Assembly (NCBI GenBank): GCA_017979445.1
Contig: CM030714.1
Span: 18,409,892 to 18,473,891 of the forward strand
Direction: 5' to 3'
Length of the DNA stretch: 64,000 nucleotides
Source of the DNA: Akebia trifoliata
Lineage: Eukaryota; Streptophyta; Magnoliopsida; Ranunculales; Lardizabalaceae
The notes beneath the pieces are model-generated. The model was not told the DNA's origin. It saw nothing but the letters and a program-made list of their open reading frames with translations, and did no database searches. The position numbers were made by a program, and so were the translations under genes. Shown here in pieces: positions 1 to 11,390 of this stretch. The number at the start of each line of letters is the position of its first letter. Positions within the stretch are counted from its first letter, which is position 1.

Positions 1-1109
1 TCATGATAAGCCTCGAAATACCATGTTGCATGTTAATTAGGCTTAATTATATATAAATAAATTCATTTACTAGATAAATCTAATTACATGTATTTCTTGT
101 GTAGAAAATCAACATTTTGAAATCAAAATCTTAAGACAAAAGCATTTGGGCCCACTTTGCAATGCCCTAATCCTTAACTCATATTCTCCTCTTTTGCCTT
201 TTTGTGCAAACAAAAGTGGAGGCTACTTTTAGGCTCTTCTACACATATTTTTCTCTATAAATAAAATCTCAACTTCTAGAAAAATGGTCCCCTCTTGGTT
301 CTCTTATCCAAAATTCCTTTAATCTAGGGCTCTTAGCCTATGCTCTTATTTTTTGTATTTTTATCTTCTAGTTATTTTCTTTTGGTTCAAAGTTTTGTAA
401 GAAGTAGAAGAAGAAAAAAAAGTTGTAAGTTTCTCCATTAAATGAAGAAAAGTTCTTTCATCTCTTATCTTCTCTCTCTTGCAATGACATTAGGCTAAGC
501 TTCTCTCCATTGGAAAGTGAAAAAATTTAGAGCAAGTTCTTGTGTTATTTCTAATTTTATGCCTTTCTTTTATTTAAAATGCTTATGAGTTCTCTTTAAG
601 ATTTCTTGCACTTTTTATTCTTAATACAAATACCTTATACTTAGATTAGATCAAGATAAAGTATGCTTAAACTAGATAATTGGTAATAAGAAGTTTTCAA
701 AGAATTCTACTTTGTTTATATTCACTCATTTGATTTCATTTGCTAAATTTTTCGATTTAAGGAGCTAACACCAAGTCCTTACGATTGAGTTATAAAAAGC
801 CTAGAGACTAGGAATTTCTCATCAACATGTTCTAGGCAGATCCACCTCCAATGGTGCTTTAATTTCATTAGTTTACTTGCTTTTAATTTCATTTACTTTA
901 ATTCATTTCTTAGTAATTTTACATCTTCTTATAAGTTCAAAAATACAAAGAAAAACAGTTTTAATTCCTTTTAGTTAATTTGAATTTTATCCTCTTAGTT
1001 TAACTCTACTCCACCTTTCTCTTGAGTTCGATCCCCTATTTGCCCCACAAGTAAGGTAAAAGTAAGATTATCATTAACTCTAGTGAGAAGAATAATGATA
1101 GTCTCATCA
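1..1109 (+). mobile_element. Athila-like LTR, 5'-truncated by window edge
   Basis: This stretch is the same sequence, in the opposite orientation, as the solo LTR split between 22022-22203 and 31658-32674. It ends in TCTCATCA, matching the end of that copy. The first roughly 90 bases of the family LTR lie outside the window. A primer-like site follows at 1116, so this is a 5' LTR on the plus strand with internal sequence to its right. Athila affiliation rests on the position and the partial match of that primer site, and is tentative. No coding capacity is seen. Confidence 0.75.
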
Positions 1110-1298
1110 AAATTTTGACACCGCTGCAGAGGAAAGGTAAATGTGGTAGTGGTAAGTTTTAATTTAAAATTCATTTCTTTTATTTTATTTTATTTTAATT
1201 TTTACTTTTAGTTTCTTTCTATAATTTCAAGTATTCTTGAGATTTTAAGAGAGAAAAAAGAAGAAAAAACATTGAAAAAAAAAGCCATTCCCATTTTT
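1110..1298 (+). mobile_element. Start of Athila-like internal region with degenerate primer-binding site
   Basis: The LTR end is followed after six bases by TGACACCGCTGCAGAGGA (1116-1133), which agrees at 13 of 18 positions with the TGGCGCCGTTGCCGGGGA primer site typical of Athila elements. The rest is T-rich and A-rich leader without an open frame. It stops at an assembly gap, so nothing can be said of the element's genes. Confidence 0.55.
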
Positions 1299-1398
1299 NN
1301 NNNNNNNNNNNNNNNNNNNNNNNNNNNNNNNNNNNNNNNNNNNNNNNNNNNNNNNNNNNNNNNNNNNNNNNNNNNNNNNNNNNNNNNNNNNNNNNNNN
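1299..1398. other. Assembly gap of exactly 100 N
   Basis: One hundred N bases separate unique-looking retrotransposon leader from a tandem array. A round 100 usually marks a scaffold join of unknown size, so the true distance, and whether 1298 and 1399 are neighbours at all, is not established. Confidence 0.95.
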
Positions 1399-4300
1399 CT
1401 CGGCGGCACCTGAGCATAATTCCAAGAAAACCCTAGGCGGCATCTGAGCAAAGTTCCGAGAAAAACCCTCGGCGGCATCTAAGCATAATTCCAAGAAAAA
1501 CCTTGGCGGCATCTGAGCATAATTCAAGAAAAAAACCCTCGGCGGCATCTGAGCATAATTCTAAGAAAACCTCGGCGGCATCTGAGATAATTCCTAGAAA
1601 ACCCTCGGCGCATCTGAGCATAATTCTATGAAAACCCTTGGCGGCATCTGAGCATAGTTCCGAGAAACCCCTCTCGGCGGAATCATTGAGCATAATTCCA
1701 AGAAAACCCTGGCGGCATCTGAGCATAGTACCGAGAAAACCCTCGGTGGTATCTGAGCATAATTCCAAGAAAACCCTTGGCGGCATCTGAGCATATTCCG
1801 AGAAAACCCTCGGCGACACCTGAGCATATTCCAATAAAACCCTCGGCGGCACCTGAGCATATTTCCAAGAAAACCTCGGCGCCACCGGCATCTGAGCATA
1901 ATTCCAAGAAAACCTTGGCGGCATCTGAGCATAGTTCCGAGAAAACCCTCGGCGGCTTCTGAGCATATTCAGAGAAAACCCTTGGCGGCATCTGAGCATA
2001 GTTCCGAGGAAAAACCTCGGCGGCATCTGAGCATAATTCAAGAAAACCCTTGGCGGCATCTGAGTATAATTCCAAGAAAACCGTTGGCGGCATCTGAGCA
2101 TAGTTCCTAGAAAACCCTTGGCGGCATCTGAGCATAGTTCCAGAAAAACCCTCGGCGACACCTGCGCATAATTCCAAGAAACCCTTGGCGGCATCTGAGT
2201 ATAATTCCAAGAAAACCTTTGGCGGCATCTGAGAGCATAGTTCCGAGAAAACCCTCGGCGGCATCTGAGCATAATTCAAGAAGAAAACCCTTGGCGGCAT
2301 CTGGTATAGTTCCGAGAAAACCCTCGGCGGCATCTGAGCGTAATTCCAAGGAAAACCCTCGGCGGCATCTGAGCATAATTCCGAGAAAACCCTCGGCGGC
2401 ATCTGAGCATAATTCCGAGAAAACCCTCAGCGGCATCTGAGTATAATTCCAAGAAAACCTGCGGCATCTGAGCATAGTTCCGAGAAAACCCTCGGCGGCT
2501 CTGAGCATAATTCCAAGAAAACCATGGCGGCATCTGAGCATAATTCCAAGACACCCTTGGTGGCATCTGAGCATAATCCGAGAAAACCCTCGGCGGCATC
2601 TGAGCATAATTCCAAGAAAACCCTTTGTGGCATCTAGCATAATTCCAAGAAACCCTTGGCGGTATTTGAGCATAATTCCAAGAAAACCCTCGGCGACATC
2701 TGAGCATAGTTCCGAGAAAACCCTCGGCGGCATCTGAGCATAGTTCCGAGAAAACCCTCGTCGGCACCTGAGCATAATTCCAAGAAAACCCTCGGCGGCA
2801 TCTGAGCATAGTTCAAAGAAAACCCTCGGCGGCATCTGAGCATAATTCCAAGAAAACCCTGGGCGGCATCTGAGCATAGTTCCGAGAAAACCCTGGGCGG
2901 CATCTAAGCATAATTCCAAGAAAACCCTTGGCGGCATCTGAGCATAATTCCAAGAAAACCCTCGGCGGAATCTGAGCATAATTCCAAGAAAACCCTTGGC
3001 GGCATCTGAGCATAGTTCCGAGAAAACCCTCGGCGGCATCTGAGCATAGTTCCGAGAAAGCCCTCGGCGGGATCTGAGCATAATTCAGAGAGAAAACCCT
3101 TGCCGGCATCTGAGCATAGTTCGAGAAAACCCTCGGCGGCATCTGCATATTCCAAGAAAACCCTTGGCGGCATCTGAGTATAATTCCAAGAAAACCTTTG
3201 GCGGCATCTGAGCATAGTTCCGAGAAAACCCTCGCGGCATCTGAGCATAATTCCAAGAAAACCCTTGGCGGCATCTGAGTATAGTCCGAGAAAACCCTCG
3301 GCGGCATCTGAGCATAATTCCAAGAAAACCATCGCGGCATCTGAGCATAATTCCAAGAAAACCCTTGGTGGCATCTGAGCATAATTCCGAGAAAACCCTT
3401 GGCGGCATCTGAGCATAGTTCCGAGAAAACCCTCGGCGGCATCTGAGCATAATTCCAAGAAAACCATTGGCGGCATCTGAGCATAATTCCAAGAAACCCT
3501 TGGTGGCATCTGAGCATAATTCCGAGAAAACCCTCGGCGGCATCTGAGCATAATTCCAAGAAAACCCTTGGTGGCATCTGAGCATAATTCCAAGAAAACC
3601 CTTGGCGGTATCTGAGCATAATTCCAAGAAAACCCTTGGCGGCATCTGAGCATAGTTCCGAGAAAACCCTCGGCGGCATCTGAGCATAGTTCCGAGAAAA
3701 CCCTCGGCGGCACCTGAGCATAATTCCAAGAAAACCCTCGGCGGCATCTGAGCATAGTTCAAAGAAAACCCTCGGCGGCATCTGAGCATAATTCCAAGAA
3801 AACCCTGGGCGGCATCTGAGCATAGTTCCGAGAAAACCCTGGGCGGCATCTAAGCATAATTCCAAGAAAACCCTTGGCGGCATCTGAGCATAATTCCAAG
3901 AAAACCCTCGGCGGCATCTGAGCATAATTCCAAGAAAACCGTTGGCGGCATCTGAGCATAATTCCAAGAAAACCCTGGGCGGCATCTGAGCAAAGTTCCG
4001 AGAAACCCTCGGCGGCATCTAAGCATAATTCAAGAAAAAAACCCTTGGCGGCATCTGAGCATAATTCCAAGAAAACCCTCGGCGGCATCTGAGCATAATT
4101 CCAAGAAACCCTTGGCGGCATCTGAGCATAGTTCCGAGAGAAAACCCTCGGCGGCATCTGAGCATAGTTCCGAGAAAACCCTCGGCGGCATCTGAGCATA
4201 ATTCAGAGAAAACCCTTGCGGCATCTGAGCATAGTTCCGAGAAAAACCCTCGGCGGCATCTGAGCATAGTTCAAAGAAAACCCTCGGCGGCATCTGAGCA

Positions 4301-6900
4301 TAATCCAAGAAAACCCTGGGCGGCATCTGAGCATAGTTCCGAGAAAACCCTCGGCGGCATCTAAGCATAATCCAAGAAACCCTTGGCGGCTTGAGCATCT
4401 GAGCATAATTCCAGAAAACCCTCGGCGGCATCTGAGCATAATTCCAAGAAAACCCGTGGCGGCATCTGAGCATAGTTCCGAGAAAACCCTCGGCGGCATC
4501 TGAGCATAGTTCCGAGAAAACCCTCGGCGGCATCTGAGCATAATTCAGAGAAAACCCTTGGCGGCATCTGAGCATAGTTCCGAGAAAAACCCTCGGCGGC
4601 ATCTGAGCATAATTCCAAGAAAACCCTCGGCGGCATCTGAGCATAATTCCAAGAAAACCCTTGGCGGCATCTGAGCATAGTTCCGAGAAAACCCTCGGCG
4701 GCATCTGAGCATAGTTCCGAGAAAACCCTCGGCGGCATCTGAGCATAATTCAGAGAAAACCCTTGGCGGCATCTGAGCATAGTTCCGAGAAAAACCCTCG
4801 GCGGCATCTGAGCATAATTCCAAGAAAACCCTTGGCGGCATCTGAGTATAATTCCAAGAAAACCTTTGGCGGCATCTGAGCATAGTTCCGAGAAAACCCT
4901 CGGCGGCATCTGAGCATAATTCCAAGAAAACCCTTGGCGGCATCTGAGTATAGTTCCGAGAAAACCCTCGGCGGCATCTGAGCATAATTCCAAGAAAACC
5001 CTGGGCGGCATCTGAGCATAGTTCCGAGAAAACCCTCGGCGGCATCTAAGCATAATTCCAAGAAAACCCTTGGCGGCATCTGAGCAATTCCAAGAAAACC
5101 CTCGGCGCATCTGAGCATAATTCCAAGAAAACCCTTGGCGGCATCTGAGCATAGTTCCGAGAAAACCCTCGGCGGCATCTGAGCATAGTTCCGAGAAAAC
5201 CCTCGGCGGCATCTGAGCATATTCAGAGAAGAAAACCCTTGGCGGCATCTGAGCATAGTTCCGAGAGAAACCCTCGGCGGCATCTGAGCATAATTCCAAG
5301 AAAACCCTTGGCGGCATCTGAGTATAATTCCAAGAAAACCTTTGGCGGCATCTGAGCATAGTTCCGAGAAAACCCTCGGCGGCATCTGAGCATAATTCCA
5401 AGAAAATCCTTGGCTGCATCGGAGCATAGTTCCGAGAAAACCCTCGGCGGCATCTGAGCATAATTCCAAGAAAACCCTTGGCGGCATCTGAGCATAATTC
5501 CAAGAAAACCCTTGGCGACATCTGAGCATAGTTCCGAGAAAACCCTCGGCGGCATCTGAGCATAATTCCAAGAAAACCCTCGGCGGCATCTGAGCATAAT
5601 TCCTAGAAAACCCTTGGCGGCATCTGAGCATAATTCCGAGAAAACCCTCGGCGGCATCTGAGCATAATTCCAAGAAAACCCTTGGCGGCATCTAAGCATA
5701 ATTCCAAGAAAACCCTTGGCGGCATCTGAGCATAGTTCCGAGAAAAACCCTCGGCGGCATCTGAGCATAATTCCAAGAAAACCATTGGCGGCATCTGAGC
5801 ATAATTTCAAGAAACCCTTGGTGGCATCTGAGGATAATTCCGAGAAAACCCTCGGCGGCATCTGAGCATAATTCCAAGAAAACCCTTGGTGGCATCTGAG
5901 CATAATTCCAAGAAAACCCTTGGCGGTATCTGAGCATAATTCCAAGAAAACCCTTGGCGGCATCTGAGCATAGTTCCGAGAAAACCCTTGGTGGCATCTG
6001 AGCATAATTCCAAGAAAACCCTTGGCGGTATCTGAGCATAATTCCAAGAAAACCCTTGGCGGCATCTGAGCATAGTTCCGAGAAAACCCTCGGCGGCATC
6101 TGAGCATAGTTCTGAGAAAACCCTCGGCGGCATCTGAGCATAGTTCCGAGAAAACCCTCGGCGGCACTTGAGCATAATTCCAAGAAAACCCTCGGCGGTT
6201 TTCTCGACGGCATCTGAGCATAGTTCCGAGAAAACCCTCGGCGGCACCTGAGCATAATTCCAAGAAAACCCTCGGCGGCATCTGAGCATAGTTCCAAGAA
6301 AACCCTCGGCGGCATCTGAGCATAATTCCAAGAAAACCCTGGGCGGCATCTGAGCATAGTTCCGAAAAAACCCTCGGCGGCATCTAAGCATAATTCCAAG
6401 AAAACCCTTGGCGGCATCTGAGCATAATTCCAAGAAAACCCTCGGCGGCATCTGAGCATAATTCCAAGAAAACCCTCGGCGGCATCTGAGCATAGTTCCG
6501 AGAAAACCCTCGGCGGCATCTGAGCATAATTCAGAGAAAACCCTTGGCGGCATCGGAGCATAATTCCGAGAAAAACCCTCGGCGGCATCTGAGAAAACCC
6601 TTGGCGGCATCTGAGCATAATTCCAAGAATATCCTTGGCGGCATCTGAGCATAATTCCAAGAAAACCTTGGCGGCTCTGAGCATAGTTCCGAGAAAACCC
6701 TTGGCGGCATCTGAGCATAATTCCAAGAAAACCCTTGGCGGTATCTTAGCATAATTCCGAGAAAACCCTTGCGGCATCTGAGCATAGTTCCGAGAAAACC
6801 CTCGGCGGTATCTGAGCATAATTCCAAGAAAACCCTTGGCGGCATCTGAGCATAGTTCCGAGAAAACCCTCGGCGGCATCTGAGCATAATTCCAAGAAAA
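1399..6900. repeat. 34-bp tandem array, about 160 copies
   Basis: The unit is 34 bp, with recognisable parts CTCGGCGGCATCTGAGCATA and ATTCCAAGAAAAC. Two main variants alternate irregularly: ATAATTCCAAG followed by CCCTTGG, and ATAGTTCCGAG followed by CCCTCGG. Copies near the gap (1399-2600) carry the most indels, while 4000-6900 is more regular. Larger blocks are repeated too: a marked run beginning GTTCAAAGAAAACCC recurs at 2811, 3757 and 4269. The minus strand has no stop codon in any frame of the unit, which produces several 100-400 aa open frames with a 34-residue period. These are an artefact of the repeat, not genes. The array occupies the 3' untranslated position of element H. Confidence 0.95.
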
Positions 6901-7252
6901 CCCTTGACGGAGACTGAGCAAATTCCAAGATAACTCTTGGCGGAAACTGAGCAAAATCCAAGATAACCCTTGGCGGCAACTGAGCAAAATCCAAGATAAC
7001 CCTTGGCGGCAACTGAGCAAAATCCAAGATAACCCTTGGGGAAAATTGAGCAAAATCCAAGATAACCCTTGGCAGCAACTGAGCAAAATCCAAGTTAACC
7101 CTTGGCGGAGGCTGAGCAAAATCCAAGATAACCCTTGGCGGCAACTGAGCAAAATCAAAGTTAACCCTTGGCGGAAGTTGAGTAAAATCCAAGATAAACC
7201 TTGGCGGCAACTGAGCAAAATCCAAGTTAATCCTTGGCGGCAACTGAGCAAA
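6901..7252. repeat. 33-bp tandem array, about 10-11 copies, ancestral-looking neighbour of the 34-bp array
   Basis: Units such as CCCTTGGCGGCAACTGAGC followed by AAAATCCAAGATAA are 33 bp long. They differ from the adjoining 34-bp units by AAAATCC in place of ATAATTCC, a one-base difference in length. Because 33 is a multiple of three, an 11-residue peptide repeat can be read on the plus strand, but this is a repeat by-product. This side borders the element's conserved 3' region, so the 33-bp form may be the founder of the long array; that direction is inferred. Confidence 0.9.
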
Positions 7253-8149
7253 ATTGACAAAGGAATGAAGGACTTTTGGGAAAGAAAGAATGAATTTGGA
7301 AAAGAATGATCAGAGTGAATTGAATAAATCTGGAAGATACTGAATCTGGAAGAGAAATGATCGAATCCAGGAATGATTGGATCTGGAAATACCATATTAG
7401 TTGATCTCTGGACGCAATCGAATATGAGATCCGAAGTGCTTTTTTTTTTTTTCTTGGCTCTGATTGTTGCCAAAGTTGTCCTTTCAGATTTTCAACTTTG
7501 CGAGCTTGCCTTAATTTTTGCCTAAGTCGCCCTTTTCGGATTTTCAACTTAGCAGGCTTCATCATTTTTTTATTTTTTATCTTTTTCTTTTCCTCTGACC
7601 TTCTAGAATTACTGTCTGATCATGTTCTACTACCCTCCTTGACCTTTTCACACGGTACTTAGGAGGACTTTCATAGGTAGGCTTAGGACTGGGTATATAA
7701 AAAGAAAAGGATTTTGAGGCTCAAAAACCCAAATGCCCCTTGTGTGGCATTTCCTTTTAAATTATTTCTTTTTCTTTAAATTTTCTTCCCCTTTTTGAAT
7801 TTATTTTTCTTTTGAAATTTTTTTTTTCATTTCTTATTGTGTGGGGAAATAGATTTTCTTTATTGATGTGGTCGGGCCTAAAGTAACTTCTCAGGTTGCC
7901 TACGTACCCCAGAATTTTGGGATCAGACCAAAACGTAGTTCGAATCTTCCCTCCTCTAGGTTAGGTGATTGGGCTGAGAAAGAAAAAGGCATCATTTTTT
8001 TTAAAAGGCTGCAAAGGACTGAGAAAGGAGATAATGAATTTGGTAGCAGGAAAATTAATTCGGCCAAAGATGGCCTCCTTAATGTAGTACCATTTGATTC
8101 GGTCAAGGATGGTTGACTCAGTAGTGTCACTTCTTGAAGTCTGACGACT
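7253..8149 (-). other. Element H 3' untranslated region with hairpin repeats
   Basis: The stretch aligns in reverse complement with 55700-57215 of element 5, up to the exact point where the two tandem arrays begin, and parts match 25795-26500 of element A. At about 7460-7560, two degenerate units carry inverted pairs: CAAAGTTG with CAACTTTG, and CTAAGTTG with CGACTTAG. Shared phrases such as GGCCTAAAGTAACTTCTCAG (about 7876) occur in all three elements. No coding frame is supported. Confidence 0.7.
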
Positions 8150-9000
8150 TTTCCAGACAGTATTTTCTTAATGAATGAATTTCTCCAATTGGGTTCAGAC
8201 TTTCTCTATAGTCGAGGAGGAGTGTTCAATTTTCTTTGAAGTCTGATAGTTAAATCCTTGACCTGTAAATGATGAGCTTTGACCTTTTTTTCAAATGCAC
8301 GGGTGATTCTTCTTAGATAAGCTTTCACATGGTACAGGGCTTTAACTCGTTTTCTTCGATCAAGTTTAATTCTTCATACTACTGACGAACCCAATCTGTT
8401 TCTAGAAAATGATTTTCCAACAAGACCTTGAGAGACGAAATTTCCATTTCAACTGGCAAGACTGCTTCCATGCCATACACTAAGGAGTAGGGAGTAGCTC
8501 CAGTAGAGAATCGAATTGAAGTTCGATATGTCCATAGCGTGAATGATAATTTTTCTGACCAATCTCGATGTGATTGACACATTTTCCTGATGATAGTCTT
8601 GAGACTCTTACTAACTGCTCAACCGTTCCATTGATCTGAGGACGGTAGGGGGATGATTTGTGCTTCCGGATCTTCAACTTTAAACATAGAGTAATGATTA
8701 TGCTTTGAAGTACGACCCATTATCAGAGATCAGTTCAAAAGGTACCCCCATATCGACTGATAATATGTGATTTGAAACTCAAGATGTAGTAAGGATAGTG
8801 CTGATACATTTTATAACATCTTCCTTAATTCCATCGATATAGATGAGTATCTATTCTGTGTTGAACAACACCCAAGCTTGTACCTAACATACCCTCATAT
8901 GATCACACGAACAAGTCTTTTGAAATTTCTGAGTAAATTCATTATCCCCTCGTGTTCCTTTCGGGATAAAATGGTTTCTATTTGAATCTCTTTAGGAATT
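8150..9000 (-). pseudogene. pol: Truncated reverse transcriptase N-terminus joined to integrase remnant
   Basis: On the minus strand, about 8990-8870 encodes a short stretch like the N-terminal tether of Tat/Ogre reverse transcriptase (an acidic segment followed by a W-S-Y-E-like motif in a shifted frame). It runs straight into the integrase core at about 8868. The integrase part shows the conserved S-S-P-Y-R-P-Q motif and, after it, the S-T-G-A-T-P-Y-S-L-V-Y-G-M-E-A-V-L-P signature of the Tat integrase C-terminal half (8379-8680). Polymerase and RNase H are wholly missing between the two, and frameshifts and stops interrupt the rest. Element 5 carries the same junction at about 54968. The protein cannot be functional. 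Confidence 0.8.
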
Positions 9001-10139
9001 ATTTCTTGTTTCAAGGTCAAAGACCTTTCCTTTCTTAATTAAAGGTTGAGCCCGACTCTTATCTTCTTGTTCAGAAACGAAATCTATCAAATTATTAGTT
9101 AATTCGTTAATGCGTTCGAGGTATTCAAAAATTTCCTTTATCCAATCAATTTCAGATGGGACAACAGACACCTCTATAGACTCGATGAACTAACTTGACT
9201 CAATAGGAAAAAGTAGACTCAATCTAAGGAAGACATGACCTTGCTGGAAAAAGGGACTCGAGCTAACCCAAATGACTCATGAAAACTCAAGATAATTACT
9301 CCCTCAAGTTTGATTAGGACTGAGGACTGAGATATTGCTTATAACCGGTAGGATTGAAGCACTATGATCTTCAAAGAACAACTGGACGATGTTGAGAAAT
9401 TTTGAGGTCATTTCTGACTATTGATTTGATATTGACGTTTACTTTAACTGACCGGATTTACAACCCTAGCTAGACGATGGACGATTGAGCTTAGACACAA
9501 TGATAATCCTTAACCTTTTGAAGGTGAATTTAACCAATTTCAGTGTCACCCCCTTGATAACATTTTAAATGAACCCTGAGATTTTATTGAATATTGTGCA
9601 CCAATCCATAAAATAATTCATTAATGTAATGATTATTTAGAAAAATAATTTTATTGCACTCTTGAAAAAATTGACAAATAATGTTTTCATTGAATAATAA
9701 CTTCCACAAACATATTTCAATAATTTTTCATGCAAAAATAGATTTTTTGTAAATCATTTTTTTCTGAAAAATATTTTTTTTTCTTTTCTTTTTTTAGAAA
9801 ACATTTTCTTTTAGAAAAATTTTTGGGAAAGCATTTCCTTTTGGAAAATCTTATTCTTCCGGAAAATATTTCACTTTTGAAAAGCATTTCTCTTCTGAAA
9901 AATATTTTTCTTCTGGAAAACATTTTTCTTCTTTTAAAATAGGTTTAAAATCTGAATCAGAAAGAAGTTTGAATTTCATTTTGATTCAAATGGCTCGGCC
10001 CATAATGATCGTTGGATCGAGATGGACTGGGTCATTATTGTAAAAGAATGGATTCTTTATTGGGTCGGTGCACCCATTTTAATTTTCAAAAACAACATTT
10101 GATCCTTGAGGACAATCATATACTCTAATCTACACCATT
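9001..10139 (-). other. Element H internal spacer without genes
   Basis: This aligns with 53660-54840 of element 5 and in part with 49060-49893 and 38110-38400. About 9715-9945 is a run of degenerate GAAAA/TTTTC units (for example TTTTCTTCTGGAAAACATTT) that give local inverted repeats. A short open frame there is low in complexity and not a gene. The phrase CACCCCCTTGATAACATTTT at about 9546 is shared by all copies. Confidence 0.65.
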
Positions 10140-10990
10140 CACATCACTCACATGCATTCATCAATCAACAGGCTCCATTTAATAAACAACCCGGGAACAC
10201 CCACGATAAGTTCGAGTCGTGACCTACTGGGAAGGTTTTTAGACTCTAAGCTTACTACGTGCAATGCATTTTTATCTGGTCACCCTTGCCCAAGCACACC
10301 TATATACCTTTCGATACGTGGTGACTTGATTAGTTTAGATTAGGGTTTGATATACCGTATAAGTGATAATCTAAAACCTCAATTCATTTCTCTAAAGTCA
10401 AAAACAGCCAGTTTGATCTCCAGTTGAGAGGTGGCGCACAATGCTGAGCAAGGGCCCACTTAAATACCTCTCGTCTAGAATAGACGTAGACTATCCCCCT
10501 CGTACAGTAGGGTACAGCGGGGCAAGATCTTCCTTAGGCACCGATTTTTACCAAAAAGTGCAATTGATATACTTAGATTATCTTTTATACCTACGGGTAC
10601 GAGTCAAGAGTTGTAGCTTTCATAAATGGTTTGGCATCCCACGAGGGGATCGGCCACGTACTAGTACTACGTTGGCAATTGGGATATGTGACTGTGTGGC
10701 TTACAATAGGTCAAAGGCTCAGGTCGCTCTAGCCTGGGTGCATCAATATATCTCTCAGAATCACCTGATCAGACGGTATTAATGCCCCCAATTTGATATA
10801 CCCTAAGGTACGTGACTGGAGTTGTGGTTTTCATGAATGACGTCGCATCTCCGAAGAGACCGGGCCATGCACTAGTGCCACGTTGGCTATATGGGACGTG
10901 TACGTGGGTAAAACAGTAAACGTGCTTGTGGTGTGTGCAAAACAGGGTGGGGTGTGCCCGGGACCTTTTTCAAACAAATGGGCCCATGGA
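10140..10990 (-). other. Conserved leader block, copy in element H
   Basis: One of five copies of a block of about 800 bp found downstream of the 5' LTR in this family (others at 27799, 35335, 48255 and 52845). On the element's sense (minus) strand it contains two diverged modules about 212 bp apart, each made of a 10-bp palindrome followed by a small hairpin: GCACTAGTGC then TCTC-TTCG-GAGA, and GTACTAGTAC then a stem closed by GGGA. On the opposite strand a 113-codon frame (10441-10782) is open here and in related form in other copies. Differences between copies mostly change amino acids, so I do not call it a gene. Confidence 0.75.
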
Positions 10991-11390
10991 TCCAATCAAA
11001 CCAATCATACATTTAATCAAAACCAAAATCATTCAACTCATATGAATATTCAATTAAGATCACATTATTCCCATCACATAAGCACATTAACATCGATCAA
11101 CATCAATCATGTATTTCAAGCAAGATCATGGTAAATTAATCAATAAATATGGCATATGATAATGATCAAAACAACATTGCAATAGGTATAATTTTTATAA
11201 TTTTTAAGGTCCAATCAATGATCACTTTTGGGTGATCCAAAATAAATCGAGATTCCAATAGGTGTTACATTGATGATAGAATGACAATGGTTGAGATGAG
11301 CTCACTCTCAAGAACATTAATTGTGCCAACATTAGATAAATTCAGATTTTCTGTGAATTAGGAAAATACAATCTGAACTTGCATCGATGA
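10991..11390 (-). other. Element H leader, inner part
   Basis: This matches the reverse complement of about 52460-52845 in element 5, ending at GCATCGATGA. The last five bases GATGA (11386-11390) are repeated at 13117-13121, on the other side of the solo LTR. No gene is seen. Confidence 0.7.

Noticed and set aside
1433..6718. Many long open frames (100-590 codons) on the minus strand
   Set aside because: They follow from a 34-bp unit without stop codons on that strand; the peptide repeats every 34 residues in all frames and has no domain character.
7046..7309. Open frame with an 11-residue repeat on the plus strand
   Set aside because: It is a by-product of the 33-bp repeat and runs out as soon as the array ends.
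9717..9923. Lys/Phe-rich open frame
   Set aside because: It comes from degenerate GAAAA/TTTTC units and its counterpart in element 5 is not kept as a protein.
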